Shown here: piece after piece, positions 8,992 through 18,236 of the stretch
Numbering within the stretch: position 1 is the first letter of the stretch
How the letters are laid out: each line of letters opens with the position of its first letter
Assembly: GCA_963662765.2 (NCBI GenBank)
Contig: CAXXUP010000008.1
Coordinates: 1 to 64,000 of the forward strand
Reading direction: 5' to 3'
DNA: 64,000 bases
From: DATMXT01 sp963662765
GTDB taxonomy: Bacteria > Bacillota > Clostridia > Oscillospirales > Feifaniaceae
The notes under the pieces: generated by a model
What the model saw: the letters and a program-made list of their open reading frames with translations, nothing else
Database searches by the model: none
What the model was told of the DNA's origin: nothing
Position numbers and translations under genes: made by a program

Positions 8992-11900
8992 ATGTCTTTC
9001 GTTCACCTGCATGTTCATACTCAGTACTCAATCCTGGATGGTGCGGCACCAATACATAAGCTATTCAAAAAAGCAGCAGAAGATAAGCAGGCGGCACTTG
9101 CAATAACCGACCATGGAAACATGTTTGGAGTTATGGAATTCTTGACTGTTGCACAGAAATTTCCGCAAGTGAAACCAATTGTAGGATGTGAGTTTTATGT
9201 TTCTAAGGAGGGACGTTTTCTCAGAAGAGGTAAGGAAGATCAAAGCAGTTATCACCTGATATTACTGGCAAAGAATCATCAAGGATATAAAAACCTGATA
9301 AAGCTCACTTCATATGCCTTTATAGAGGGATATTACTATAAACCGAGGATAGACAGAGAGTTGCTCGAAAAATATTCGGAAAACCTTATATGTTCATCAG
9401 CCTGTCTGGGAGGAGAGGTTTCCAGGGCACTGTCGGCAGGCAATACCGCAGAAGCAGAAGAGACCATTCTTTGTATAAGAATCTCTTTGGAGATGATTAC
9501 TATCTGGAACTTCAGAGGCACGAGACAGATGCTCCCGGAGCAGACACAACAGTTTTTCCTGCACAGCAATACGTAAATAAACAAATCCTGGAACTAGCCA
9601 CAAAACACAGCATAAAGTGTATTGCTACAAATGACGTTCACTTTGTTGCACAGGAAGACCGTGAGGCGCACGACAGACTCATCTGCCTAACAACCAACTC
9701 AGATGTAGACGATCCAAAACAGACTGCGATATACAAAACAGGAGTATCTCAAGACTCAGGAAGAGATGGAGGAGATATTCAAGGATGTACCCCATGTTTT
9801 GGCCAACACACTCCGAGGTTGCAGATAAAATTGAACCATATACAATTGAATCAAAACCGGTTACACCAAACTTCCCAATACCGGCAAGTTTTTCAAACGC
9901 AGATGACTACCTGAGGGCTCTTACATACAATGGAGCGGTCAGCAGGTATGGTGAACTGACGGACGTTCACAAGAGAGGCTTGAGTATGAGCTGGGGACAA
10001 TAACACGTATGGGGTTTCCAGATTATTTTCTCATTGTTCAGGACTTTATAGCAGCAGCACGAGGTATAGGAGTATCAGTTGGTCCGGGTAGAGGGTCGGC
10101 AGCAGGGTCAGTTGTTGCATATTGTTTGCGGATAACTGACATGGATCCAATAAAATATGGTCTTCTTTTCGAGCGGTTTCTTGATGAAGAACGTGTCTCA
10201 ATGCCCGATATTGATATTGACTTTGATGATGATGGCCGGTCCAAAGTGTTAAAGTATGTTGAAGATAAATACGGCAAGGATCATGTAGCACATGTAATTA
10301 CATTTGGAACGATGGCGGCCAGAAGTGCAATCAGGGATATTGCCAGAATTCAGAAGCTCCCGCTCAACGAGTCGGACAGACTGGCAAAACTGGTTCCTAT
10401 CAAATTTGCTAACGATAAAAATGGAGACAAAATTGCCGTTACTCTGGAAAACTGTATAAAATATGTGCCGGAAATAGAAAATGCCTTCAATTCGGACAAT
10501 CCACTGGTGAGAGAGACTATGGAGTATGCCCGGAAGCTGGAAGGAAACGTCAGAAACGTAGGAGTACACGCATCCGCCATAATCATTGGCAGAGACGACC
10601 TTCGAGAGCATATACCTATCTCCACCGCAAAGGACAAGGACTCTGGAGAAGAGATGTGGTTTCTCAGTACGAAGGATCTCTTATAGAAAAAGTGGGTATG
10701 CTCAAAATGGACTTTCTTGGTCTTAAGACATTATCCATTATCAAGGACGCCCTAAAGAATATAAAATATTCAAGGGGGATAGACCTGGACATAGACTCAA
10801 TACCTCTTGACGATCAGGCAACCTATATCCTTTACAGCAAAGGAGACTCAGTGGCAACATTCCAGTTTGAAAGCGACGGAATGAGAAAATGGCTCAGGGA
10901 ACTTAAGCCAAACAAGTTGGAAGACCTGATTGCTATGAACGCTCTGTACAGGCCGGGTCCGATGGAGTATATCCCTGATTTTATTAACAGAAAAAACGGT
11001 CTAAAGCAGATTGAGTATGACCTCAAGGAGATGGAAGAGATTCTTTCAGAAACCTATGGTGTTACTGTTATCAGGAGCAGGTGATGCTTCTTTCTCAGAG
11101 AATTGCAAACTTTACTAAAGGAGATGCGGATAAGCTTAGAAGAGCGATGGGCAAGAAGAAAAAGCAGGAGATGGACGCGCTCAAGGCAAAATTCATGAAG
11201 GGAGGTAACGCAAACGGACACTCTTCAGAGACTTTGGAAAAGATATGGAAAGACTGGGAAGCCTTTGCTGCTTATGCGTTTAACAAGTCCCACTCAACCT
11301 GCTACGCTTTTATTGGTTATCAGACTGCATATCTTAAAGCAAATTATCCGGCAGAATATATGGCTGCCACCCTGAGCCGGAACCTCAACGACATGGACGA
11401 GATTACCAAGCTTATGGACGAGTGCAAGAGGATGGGTATTGCTGTTCTGGGGCCGGATGTGAATGAGAGCTCGAACAATTTCATTGTAAACAAGAAGGGT
11501 GACATTCGCTTTGGGATGGCCGGCATTAAAGGAGTGGGATCAGGAGCCGTAGACAGTATTGTCAATTCAAGGGAAGAGGGTGGAAATTACTCATCAATAT
11601 TCAATTTTGTTGAGAGAATAAATTTGAATACTGTAAACAGGAAAACTATAGAGTCTCTTATATACGCAGGAGCATTTGACAGTTTTGAACCAGTAAGAAG
11701 GGAACAGTATCTTGCAAACACCAATAAAGAAGAGCCTTTTCTGGATGCCTTGATAAAATATGGCAGTAGATTTCAATCTGAAATTCTGAATGGAGGTAAC
11801 TCTCTGTTTGGAAAAAGCGAAACCATAAAGCTTACTCCCCCTGATATTCCGCAGGGTGTTGAGGTAAACCAGAACGACTTGCTTAAAAAGGAGAAGGAAC

Positions 11901-12580
11901 TGGTTGGAATGTATCTCTCTGCACATCCTTTGGACCAGTTTGCTTTTGAAGTTAAACATTTTACAACGCATACTCTTGTCCAGACTGCAGAACTTGTAGA
12001 AAAAGCCCCTGCTGATGAGTCTCTCCAGCGTAAGGATGTTATTATTGCGGGGATTGTAACAAATGTAAAAATCTCTTATACAAAAACACAAGGGAGACCC
12101 TTTGCAAACTTTACCATAGAAGATTTCAACGGATCTATAAGCTTTTCTGTATTTGGTAAGGATTACGAGAATTTCATGCAGTATTTTCAACCCAACCTGC
12201 CCCTTTTGATGAAGTGTACTATATCTCCAAAATTTGGTTATGGTGCTGCTAAACAAGAGCAACCGACCAAGAATGTAGACTATGAACTAAAAATAAAAAG
12301 CATAAGACATCTGGCCAATACAAAGGACGACTTTATAAAGCAGATTACTATCAATATACCCATAAAAGTGCTAAACGGGGGCTTTAGAAAGGAACTTATC
12401 AAAAGCTTTAATGAAAACAAAGGCAACACAGCGGTGATTATAAAGGCACTGGATTATGAAGCTCAACTAGGAGTAGAGTTTTTTTCCACTAAATACAAGG
12501 TTTCTTTAAACAAGGAATTTTTCAATTTTCTGGAATCTATTCCTTTGGACTATTCATTCACCCCAACCCTGAGCTTTTAA
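8992..12580 (+). CDS. dnaE: DNA polymerase III subunit alpha (frameshifted)
   Basis: Replicative polymerase catalytic subunit. The N-terminal PHP domain begins FVHLHVHTQYSILDGA. The polymerase core has GRGSAAGSVVAYCLRITD, the catalytic aspartates in PDIDIDF (10204-10224), ATFQFESDGMRKWL, NALYRPGPM and NKSHSTCYAFIGYQTAYLKA. An OB-fold domain follows (VIIAGIVTNVKISYTKTQGR). Length after joining is about 1,195 residues, normal for Bacteroidetes DnaE. Frame changes occur near 9470, 9745, 9965, 10660 and 11080. All motif blocks are intact, so the gene is probably whole in the organism. Its 3' end overlaps the convergent ThiL-like gene by 27 bases. Confidence 0.92.
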
Positions 12581-13580
12581 CTCAAGTTCAGCTCCATCAG
12601 GAGTTATTAGCTTTGTGCCAAAGCCTTCAGTACATAAATGTCCGATTATATCTAGCTGTGGAACCTCCTTTTGTACGGTTTCATATTGGGAAAGAGGTAT
12701 GGTATAAAGGAACTTATAGTCGTCCCCGCCATTGAGTGCTGCTGTAATGGCATCTATACCAAGCTCGTCTGCCATCGAAAAAGTGTGAGTTGCAATGGGA
12801 ATTTTGTTCAGAAATATTTTGGCGCCCAGTCCGCTTTTCTTGCAAACCCTCTTAACGGCGTCCGCTAATCCGTTTGTAATGAAAAAACCATCGGAGGGCA
12901 ATATCGAATTTAGATTTAGAGCATCAATTGCCGATTTGTCAATTTGCGGATTCAGATAAGACTTGAGTATATATTTATAATTGTCCAGATTTGGGCTGAA
13001 CAGCTGGATTGCCTGTAAAGAGTACCTTTTCCCGCTCAAGAAGCTGAAGCCCCATATAAGCCGCTCCCAGGCTGCCAGTGATACAGATAAGATCTCCCGA
13101 AACAGGCTTTGGCGTTTGAACAAAGAGCTCTCTCTTTTGTTTTCCTTGCGATGACAAACTTATAGTGAGACCGGTGAGGGAGGGAAGAAGGTCCAGTTGT
13201 ACGGATTTTAAAGAGTGTTCCTCAAAGGCAGGGATCATACCGGACCAAAGTTCTTCGATATCCTCTGTGAAAAATCTTTTTGAAAGCCCAAGGCAGACAG
13301 AAATATTTTCAGGAATATGGTTTTGAGCGTAAATTGGCCCCAGAACAGATAAAATTGCTTTGTAACCAAGATGTTTCAAAGGGGTGTATACAAGATCGAA
13401 GTCGAGCCCTTCCAGAAGCAGCTTATGTGAGTTTAGCCAAACCAGGTCGCCGGTTTCTCCGTATGCAGCATTCTCTGGAACGCCTTGTGGGGTTTGGGAA
13501 ACGAGTCTGTTTATGAGACTCATTTTACCCACCTCTTCCACAGGTGTCTTTTTGGGTTTACTATTTTCCGCTTTTGTCAT
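12554..13580 (-). CDS. ThiL/AIR-synthase-like protein with lost catalytic motifs (frameshifted)
   Basis: The framework of thiamine-monophosphate kinase is clear: LLLEGLDFDLVYTPLKHLGY, then GAAYMGLQLLEREK (typical of Bacteroidetes ThiL), NGGDDYKFLYTIPL and a C-terminal ELKAQGW. The Mg-ATP-binding motifs of active ThiL are replaced, however. GDDAAV is ETGDLVWL here, the NLSDI region is SVLGPIYAQ, GGDTT is LDLLPSL, and SDGL(S)SD is TNGLADAV. One indel near 13000 splits the frame. It may be a regulatory or non-catalytic paralogue, or an enzyme with another substrate. It is divergent from sufB, 53 bases away, and convergent with dnaE. Confidence 0.7.
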
Positions 13581-13597
13581 CGTACTATATTTGTATG

Positions 13598-13626
13598 CAA
13601 AAATAGGTTAAAATGATATAACTTTG
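13598..13626. promoter_or_regulatory. Divergent Bacteroidetes-type promoters between the ThiL-like gene and sufB
   Basis: On the minus strand TATTTTTG (13605-13598) is a TAnnTTTG element 18 bases before the ThiL-like ATG. On the plus strand TAACTTTG (13619-13626) is one 7 bases before the sufB ATG, implying a very short leader for sufB. Neither has a convincing -33 box at the normal spacing. Confidence 0.45.
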
Positions 13627-13633
13627 CACCACG

Positions 13634-15068
13634 ATGAGCGAAAATGATATAATTCAAAAAGTAACCGAGACCGAATACGAGCACGGCTTTGTAACGGTTC
13701 TCGACCAGGAGTTTTTTCCAAAGGGATTGAACGAAAATATTGTAAGGCTGATCTCTGCAAAAAAAGAGGAGCCGGAGTGGATGCTGGAATTCAGGCTTAA
13801 ATCCTATAACAAGTGGCTCACGATGAAGATGCCAACCTGGCGCATCTGACTATCCCGGAGATTGATTATCAGGACATCATTTACTTTGCTGCACCTAAAA
13901 AAAAGGGCGGAGGGTGCGACTATAGACCCTGAGCTTCAGGCAACATTCGACAAACTCGGTATTCCTCTGGACGAGAGGAATGTACTGGCCGGAGTAGCTG
14001 TGGATGCTGTTTTCGATTCTGTTTCGGTAAAAACCACTTTCAGAGAATCACTGGCGGAAAAAGGAATCATATTCTGTTCCTTTTCTGAGGCAACAAGAGA
14101 CTATCCAGATCTTGTAAAGAAGTATCTTGCCACTGTTGTCCCTTTCGGAGACAACTACTATGCGGCATTGAACTCAGCAGTATTCAGCGACGGTTCGTTC
14201 TGTTATATTCCAAAAGGTGTCCGTTGCCCAATGGAACTCTCCAGCTACTTCCGTATCAACGCAAAGGGTACCGGACAGTTTGAAAGAACACTCATTGTTG
14301 CAGAAGAGGGGTCATATGTGAGTTACCTTGAAGGATGTACCGCTCCCGCCAGAGATGAAAACCAGCTTCACGCTGCAGTGGTGGAGATAATCGTTATGAA
14401 GGATGCTGAGGTAAAATACTCTACTGTCCAGAACTGGTATCCCGGAGATGTAAACGGCAAAGGCGGAATTTACAACTTTGTTACAAAGAGGGGCATATGT
14501 AAGGGAGGAAAACAGCAAGTTGTTCTGGGCTCAGGTTGAGACCGGCTCTGCTATAACCTGGAAATACCCGAGCACAATACTCAGAGGAGATAACTCAATG
14601 TCTGAATTTTACTCTGTGGCCGTTACAAATAATCATCAGCAGGCAGACACCGGCACAAAAATGATACATATAGGCAAGAATACAAAAAGCCGGATAGTGA
14701 GCAAAGGAATTTCTGCGGGGTATGGACAGAATAGTTACAGAGGTCTTGTAAAAATTCTGCCTAATGCAGAGAACTCAAGGAACCATACACAATGTGACTC
14801 GCTTCTTCTTGGAGACAAGTGTGGTGCCCATACCTTCCCATATATTGAAAATGAAAACGAAACAGCAATTCTTGAACACGAGGCAACAACTTCAAAAATA
14901 AGTGAGGACCAGCTCTTCTATTGCCAGCAGAGAGGAATAAGCACAGAAGATGCCGTGGGGCTGATAGTAAACGGATATGCAAAAGAGGTTCTTAACCAAC
15001 TACCTATGGAGTTTGCAGTTGAGGCACAAAAGCTGCTTCAGGTTACCCTGGAGGGAAGTGTAGGCTGA
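13634..15068 (+). CDS. sufB: Fe-S cluster assembly scaffold protein SufB (frameshifted)
   Basis: Core of the SufBCD cytosolic complex that builds iron-sulfur clusters. Recognisable blocks are the N-terminal EYEHGFVTVLDQEFFPKGLN, then FCYIPKGVRCPMELSSYFRI, SYVSYLEGCTAPARDENQLH, NWYPGDVNGKGGIYNFVTKR, ETGSAITWKYPS and the C-terminal DQLFYCQQRGISTEDAVGLI. After joining it has about 475 residues, normal for SufB. Indels lie near 13830 to 13900 (two, the second at an A/G-rich run) and near 14510. It is the first gene of sufB-pnuC-sufC-sufD, all rightward with short gaps. Confidence 0.92.
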
Positions 15069-15082
15069 TAAAATTCGAATAA

Positions 15083-15737
15083 ATGGATTATATATTTAGT
15101 ATTAACAATGTTCTGTTTACAGTTGGCGGTCAGGGGGTAAGTCTTCTGGAGCTGATATCGGTTGTTGCCGGGCTATCCTGTGTATATCTTGCCACCAGGA
15201 CAAAAGTTGCAAATTTTTGGATCGGATATCTTTACAACATCTTGCTTTTCTTTCTGTTTTATCAGAAGGGGCTTTACTCAAGCATGCTTGTACAGCCGAT
15301 CTCTTTTGCAATCAACTTTTTTGGACATTACCGTTGGACCCATCCCAAAAAAGGAGAGGAAAATAGTAGACGTCAGCTTAAAATTTCACTTCTGTCCAAT
15401 GGCAAGAGGCTCTACTTTGTATTACAGATAATTGTTCTTGCTGCTGTCTGGGGTACTGCCATTTCCTTTCTGGACAATCTTTGGTCTAACATCTTCAGCG
15501 AGGCAAGGACACCGTTACTTAGATGCGTTTATTACAATTACAATACTTACTGCACAATATCTATCTGCACAGAAAAAACTGGAGTGCTGGGCAGCATGGT
15601 TCACAGTCAATGTTACGAGTATCAGCTTGTACATTCTGGCAGGACTTGTGTTTATGCCGATAGTCAGCTCTGCATATCTGGTTTTGGCCTTTTTTGGCTT
15701 TTCTATGTGGAGAAAACAATGGAAATCAAATGATTAA
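15083..15737 (+). CDS. PnuC-family vitamin transporter (frameshifted)
   Basis: Inner-membrane facilitator of the PnuC family, which import nicotinamide riboside or, in Bacteroidetes PnuT variants, thiamine. Seven hydrophobic segments can be traced, with FWIGYLYNILLFFLFYQKGL and the family region FFGHYRWTHP, ending in AFFGFSMWRKQW. One indel near 15500 shifts the frame within a loop; joined length is about 217 residues. It lies 14 bases after sufB and 21 before sufC, so it is probably co-transcribed with the Suf genes. The substrate cannot be told from sequence alone; the ThiL-like neighbour makes thiamine worth considering, but nothing here proves it. Confidence 0.75.
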
Positions 15738-15758
15738 AAAGATTATAAATATATTAAC

Positions 15759-16503
15759 ATGTTAGAGATAAAAGGGTTACACGCCTCTATTGATGGCAAG
15801 GAGATACTGAAAGGTATAGATTTCTCTGTTAAAGCGGGTGAAATTCACGCCATTATGGGGGCCCAATGGATCAGGTAAAAGCACCCTTTCTGCTGTTTTG
15901 GCCGGTAGGGACCGCTTTGAAGTCACAGCGGGTGAAATTACATATAACGGAGAAAATCTTCTTGAGCAAGCTCCGGAAGTAAGGGCCAGAAATGGTATAT
16001 TCCTTGGATTCCAGTATCCTGTTGAGATACCTGGAGTTAGTAATGTCAATTTTATGAAAACCGCGATAAACGAAAAGCGGAAGTTCAAAAACCTTCCTCC
16101 TTTTACCGCAGCAGAATATCTCAAGTTCATGCGCGAAAAAATGGCTGTAGTGGAGATGGACAACTCATTTTCCAGCAGAGGCGTTAATGTTGGCTTCTCA
16201 GGTGGAGAAAAGAAGAGAAACGAAATTTTTCAAATGGCTATGCTAGAACCGACACTGGCTATTCTGGACGAGACAGACAGCGGACTGGACATAGACGCTC
16301 TGAGGATAGTGGCATCCGGGGTAAATAAACTTAAAAGACCGGACAATGCGTTCATAATTATAACTCACTATCAGAGATTGCTGGACTATATTGTCCCAGA
16401 CATCGTTCACATTCTGTATGACGGAAGAATTATAAAAACCGCCGGAAAGGAACTTGCACTGGAAGTAGAGAGCAGGGGTTACGACTGGCTCATCAACTTT
16501 TAA
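15759..16503 (+). CDS. sufC: Fe-S cluster assembly ATPase SufC (frameshifted)
   Basis: ABC-type ATPase of the SufBCD complex. The ATG at 15759 gives MLEIKGLHASIDGKEILKGI. Walker A follows as GPNGSGKS, then the SufC hallmark FLGFQYPVEIPGVSN, the signature FSGGEKKRNE, Walker B with LAILDETDSGLDIDAL, and the switch histidine in IIITHYQRLLDYI. One surplus G in the run at 15857-15861, just before Walker A, breaks the frame. Deleting it restores MGPNGSGK exactly, which strongly suggests a homopolymer sequencing error. Joined length is about 248 residues, normal for SufC. Confidence 0.93.
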
Positions 16504-16506
16504 ATA

Positions 16507-17547
16507 ATGGATGCAAAATATACATATTCACCGGAAATACCGGAAGTTTTCCGCTGCAGGGTTCCTCTGCCGGGCACATTTCAGGCATTTGTGATGAACG
16601 GAATCCTAAGAGAAGAGACTGTAGAAAACCCTTCTCTGAAAATCAGGGGAACGGAACCCTTGGGCTTTGAAATGGTAGTTGCAAAAAGGGCTGTTTTACA
16701 GGATAGCATACAGATAATAAGTGTGCGTGATGCGACAAATATATCTCCCTTGGTTTTTTCCAACAGTTTCTCATTTGAAGAAAACTCAGAGTCAAACATC
16801 CTTTTATGTTCCCACACACTCTCCATGGATGAATTTAAGACAGAATCCGGGCAGAAGATAAATCTTGCGCAGGGAGCCAATACAAATATTGTAATTATGC
16901 AGAATGAACACAACAAATCTGCTCACAAAATGAAATTCAATATTACTCTTGCAAAAGATTCACATTTAAAAATCAATATTGTATCTCTTCATGGTGCTTT
17001 TCTGGAGAACGAGATAGACGCCAGACTTGAGGGAGAGAATGCTGTTTGTGAGATTAACGGAATATATCTTGTAGATGGCACACAGGAGATAAGGACAACT
17101 GTTAACGTGCATCACCTTGTTCCAAAGTGTTATAGCAGACAGCTCTTCAAAGGGATTCTGGACGACGAATCAAAGGCTCTCTTTTATGGTAAGATAAATG
17201 TCTCCAAGGATGCCCAGAAGACGGAAGCATATCAGGCCAACCACAACTTGCTTCTCTCAAGAAAAGCAAAAGTGTACGCTCAGCCACAACTGGAAATATA
17301 CGCAGATGATGTAAAGTGTTCGCACGGAGCAACCAGCGGCAGTCTGGATGAGATGGCTCTTTTTTACATGCGTTCGAGGGGAATAGGAGAAGTTGAGGCA
17401 AAATTGCTTCAACAGGTAGCATTTGTTTATGATGTTCTTGAGAAAATTGACAATGAACAGCTCCGTCAAAGGCTTCAGGATCTGGTTGAATCAAGGTTGC
17501 GCGGAGAGTTCGGGAATTGTACGAATTGTAGCATGAATTGTTGTTGA
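16507..17547 (+). CDS. sufD: Fe-S cluster assembly protein SufD
   Basis: Intact 346-residue partner of SufB. The C-terminal half carries the SufB/D beta-helix features: FKGILDDESKALFYGKINV, then DAQKTEAYQANHNLLLSRKA, the metal-site region IYADDVKCSHGATSGSLDEM and FYMRSRGIGEVEAK. The extreme C-terminus is cysteine-rich (GNCTNCSMNCC), a tail seen in other Bacteroidetes SufD proteins that might bind metal. It starts 3 bases after sufC and closes the operon; no terminator hairpin with a T-run is obvious after it. Confidence 0.93.
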   Translation: MDAKYTYSPEIPEVFRCRVPLPGTFQAFVMNGILREETVENPSLKIRGTEPLGFEMVVAKRAVLQDSIQIISVRDATNISPLVFSNSFSFEENSESNILLCSHTLSMDEFKTESGQKINLAQGANTNIVIMQNEHNKSAHKMKFNITLAKDSHLKINIVSLHGAFLENEIDARLEGENAVCEINGIYLVDGTQEIRTTVNVHHLVPKCYSRQLFKGILDDESKALFYGKINVSKDAQKTEAYQANHNLLLSRKAKVYAQPQLEIYADDVKCSHGATSGSLDEMALFYMRSRGIGEVEAKLLQQVAFVYDVLEKIDNEQLRQRLQDLVESRLRGEFGNCTNCSMNCC

Positions 17548-17626
17548 GGGAAGATTTGAAAGTGTTTTTTTGAAAGCTATATAATTGGATAACAAAATAT
17601 AAGACAGGGATTTCAAAAGAGGATGC

Positions 17627-17654
17627 TTGAAAAGTGAAATTATTTTTAACTTTG
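17627..17654 (+). promoter_or_regulatory. Bacteroidetes promoter for the DUF2147 gene
   Basis: TTG at 17627-17629 and TAACTTTG at 17647-17654 are separated by 17 bases, matching the -33/-7 pattern. The DUF2147 ATG lies 21 bases downstream. Confidence 0.55.
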
Positions 17655-17675
17655 GGTGATTTAAAAAAATATAAA

Positions 17676-18125
17676 ATGAAAAAAATTACAATTTTTGCAT
17701 CATTGCTTTTTATGTTGATTGGCTTGTCGGCATATTCACAAACGAGTAAGATTGTTGGTAAGTGGTACACTATAGATGAAGAGGGAAGGAAAAAATCTCT
17801 CGTTAACATTTATCAGGCACCTAACGGAGTATTCGAAGGTGTTATTGTAAAGCTACTTACAGGGGATCCTAACAGGCTTTGTACCAAATGCACAGGCGCA
17901 GAAGCCAACAAACCGGTTTTAGGGATAAAGTTCATCAAAAATCTAAAACCCGATGGTGAAAAATTATCCGGTGGAACAATTCTTGATCCTTTGGATGGGA
18001 AAGTTTACAGCTGTTCTATGGCCTTTGACAAGAAGACCGGCAAGCTTAAAGTACGCGGATCGCTAGACGGTTGGGGCTTAATAGGAAGAAATCAGACTTG
18101 GGAGCCAGCAATCGGTGTTGATTAA
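17676..18125 (+). CDS. Secreted DUF2147 family protein
   Basis: A 149-residue exported protein. The start at 17676 gives a signal peptide (KKITIFASLLFMLIGLSAYS, cleavage after YSQ or nearby). The mature part has the DUF2147 pattern: IVGKWYTIDEEGRKKSLVNI, GVFEGVIVKLL, a Cys pair in NRLCTKCTGA, GIKFIKNLKPDGEKLSGGTI and the DPLDGKVYSC block, ending in an RNQTWEPA stretch. Family members are small beta-rich periplasmic proteins of unknown function, common in Bacteroidetes and Proteobacteria. An in-frame ATG at 17634 is rejected because it would precede the promoter. Confidence 0.8.
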   Translation: MKKITIFASLLFMLIGLSAYSQTSKIVGKWYTIDEEGRKKSLVNIYQAPNGVFEGVIVKLLTGDPNRLCTKCTGAEANKPVLGIKFIKNLKPDGEKLSGGTILDPLDGKVYSCSMAFDKKTGKLKVRGSLDGWGLIGRNQTWEPAIGVD

Positions 18126-18174
18126 GTGTTGATAAGATTTAGGGTTTTTCCTGAATAAGTCCGGCTATTTAGTA

Positions 18175-18182
18175 TAATTTTG
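18175..18182 (+). promoter_or_regulatory. Bacteroidetes -7 element before the ribonucleotide reductase
   Basis: TAATTTTG matches TAnnTTTG and lies 54 bases before the reductase ATG, after the end of the DUF2147 gene. The -33 region is not convincing. Confidence 0.45.
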
Positions 18183-18236
18183 TAGAAGTCGAAAGAGAAA
18201 TCTCTCGGCTTTTTCTTTCAAAAATATTTACACAAA

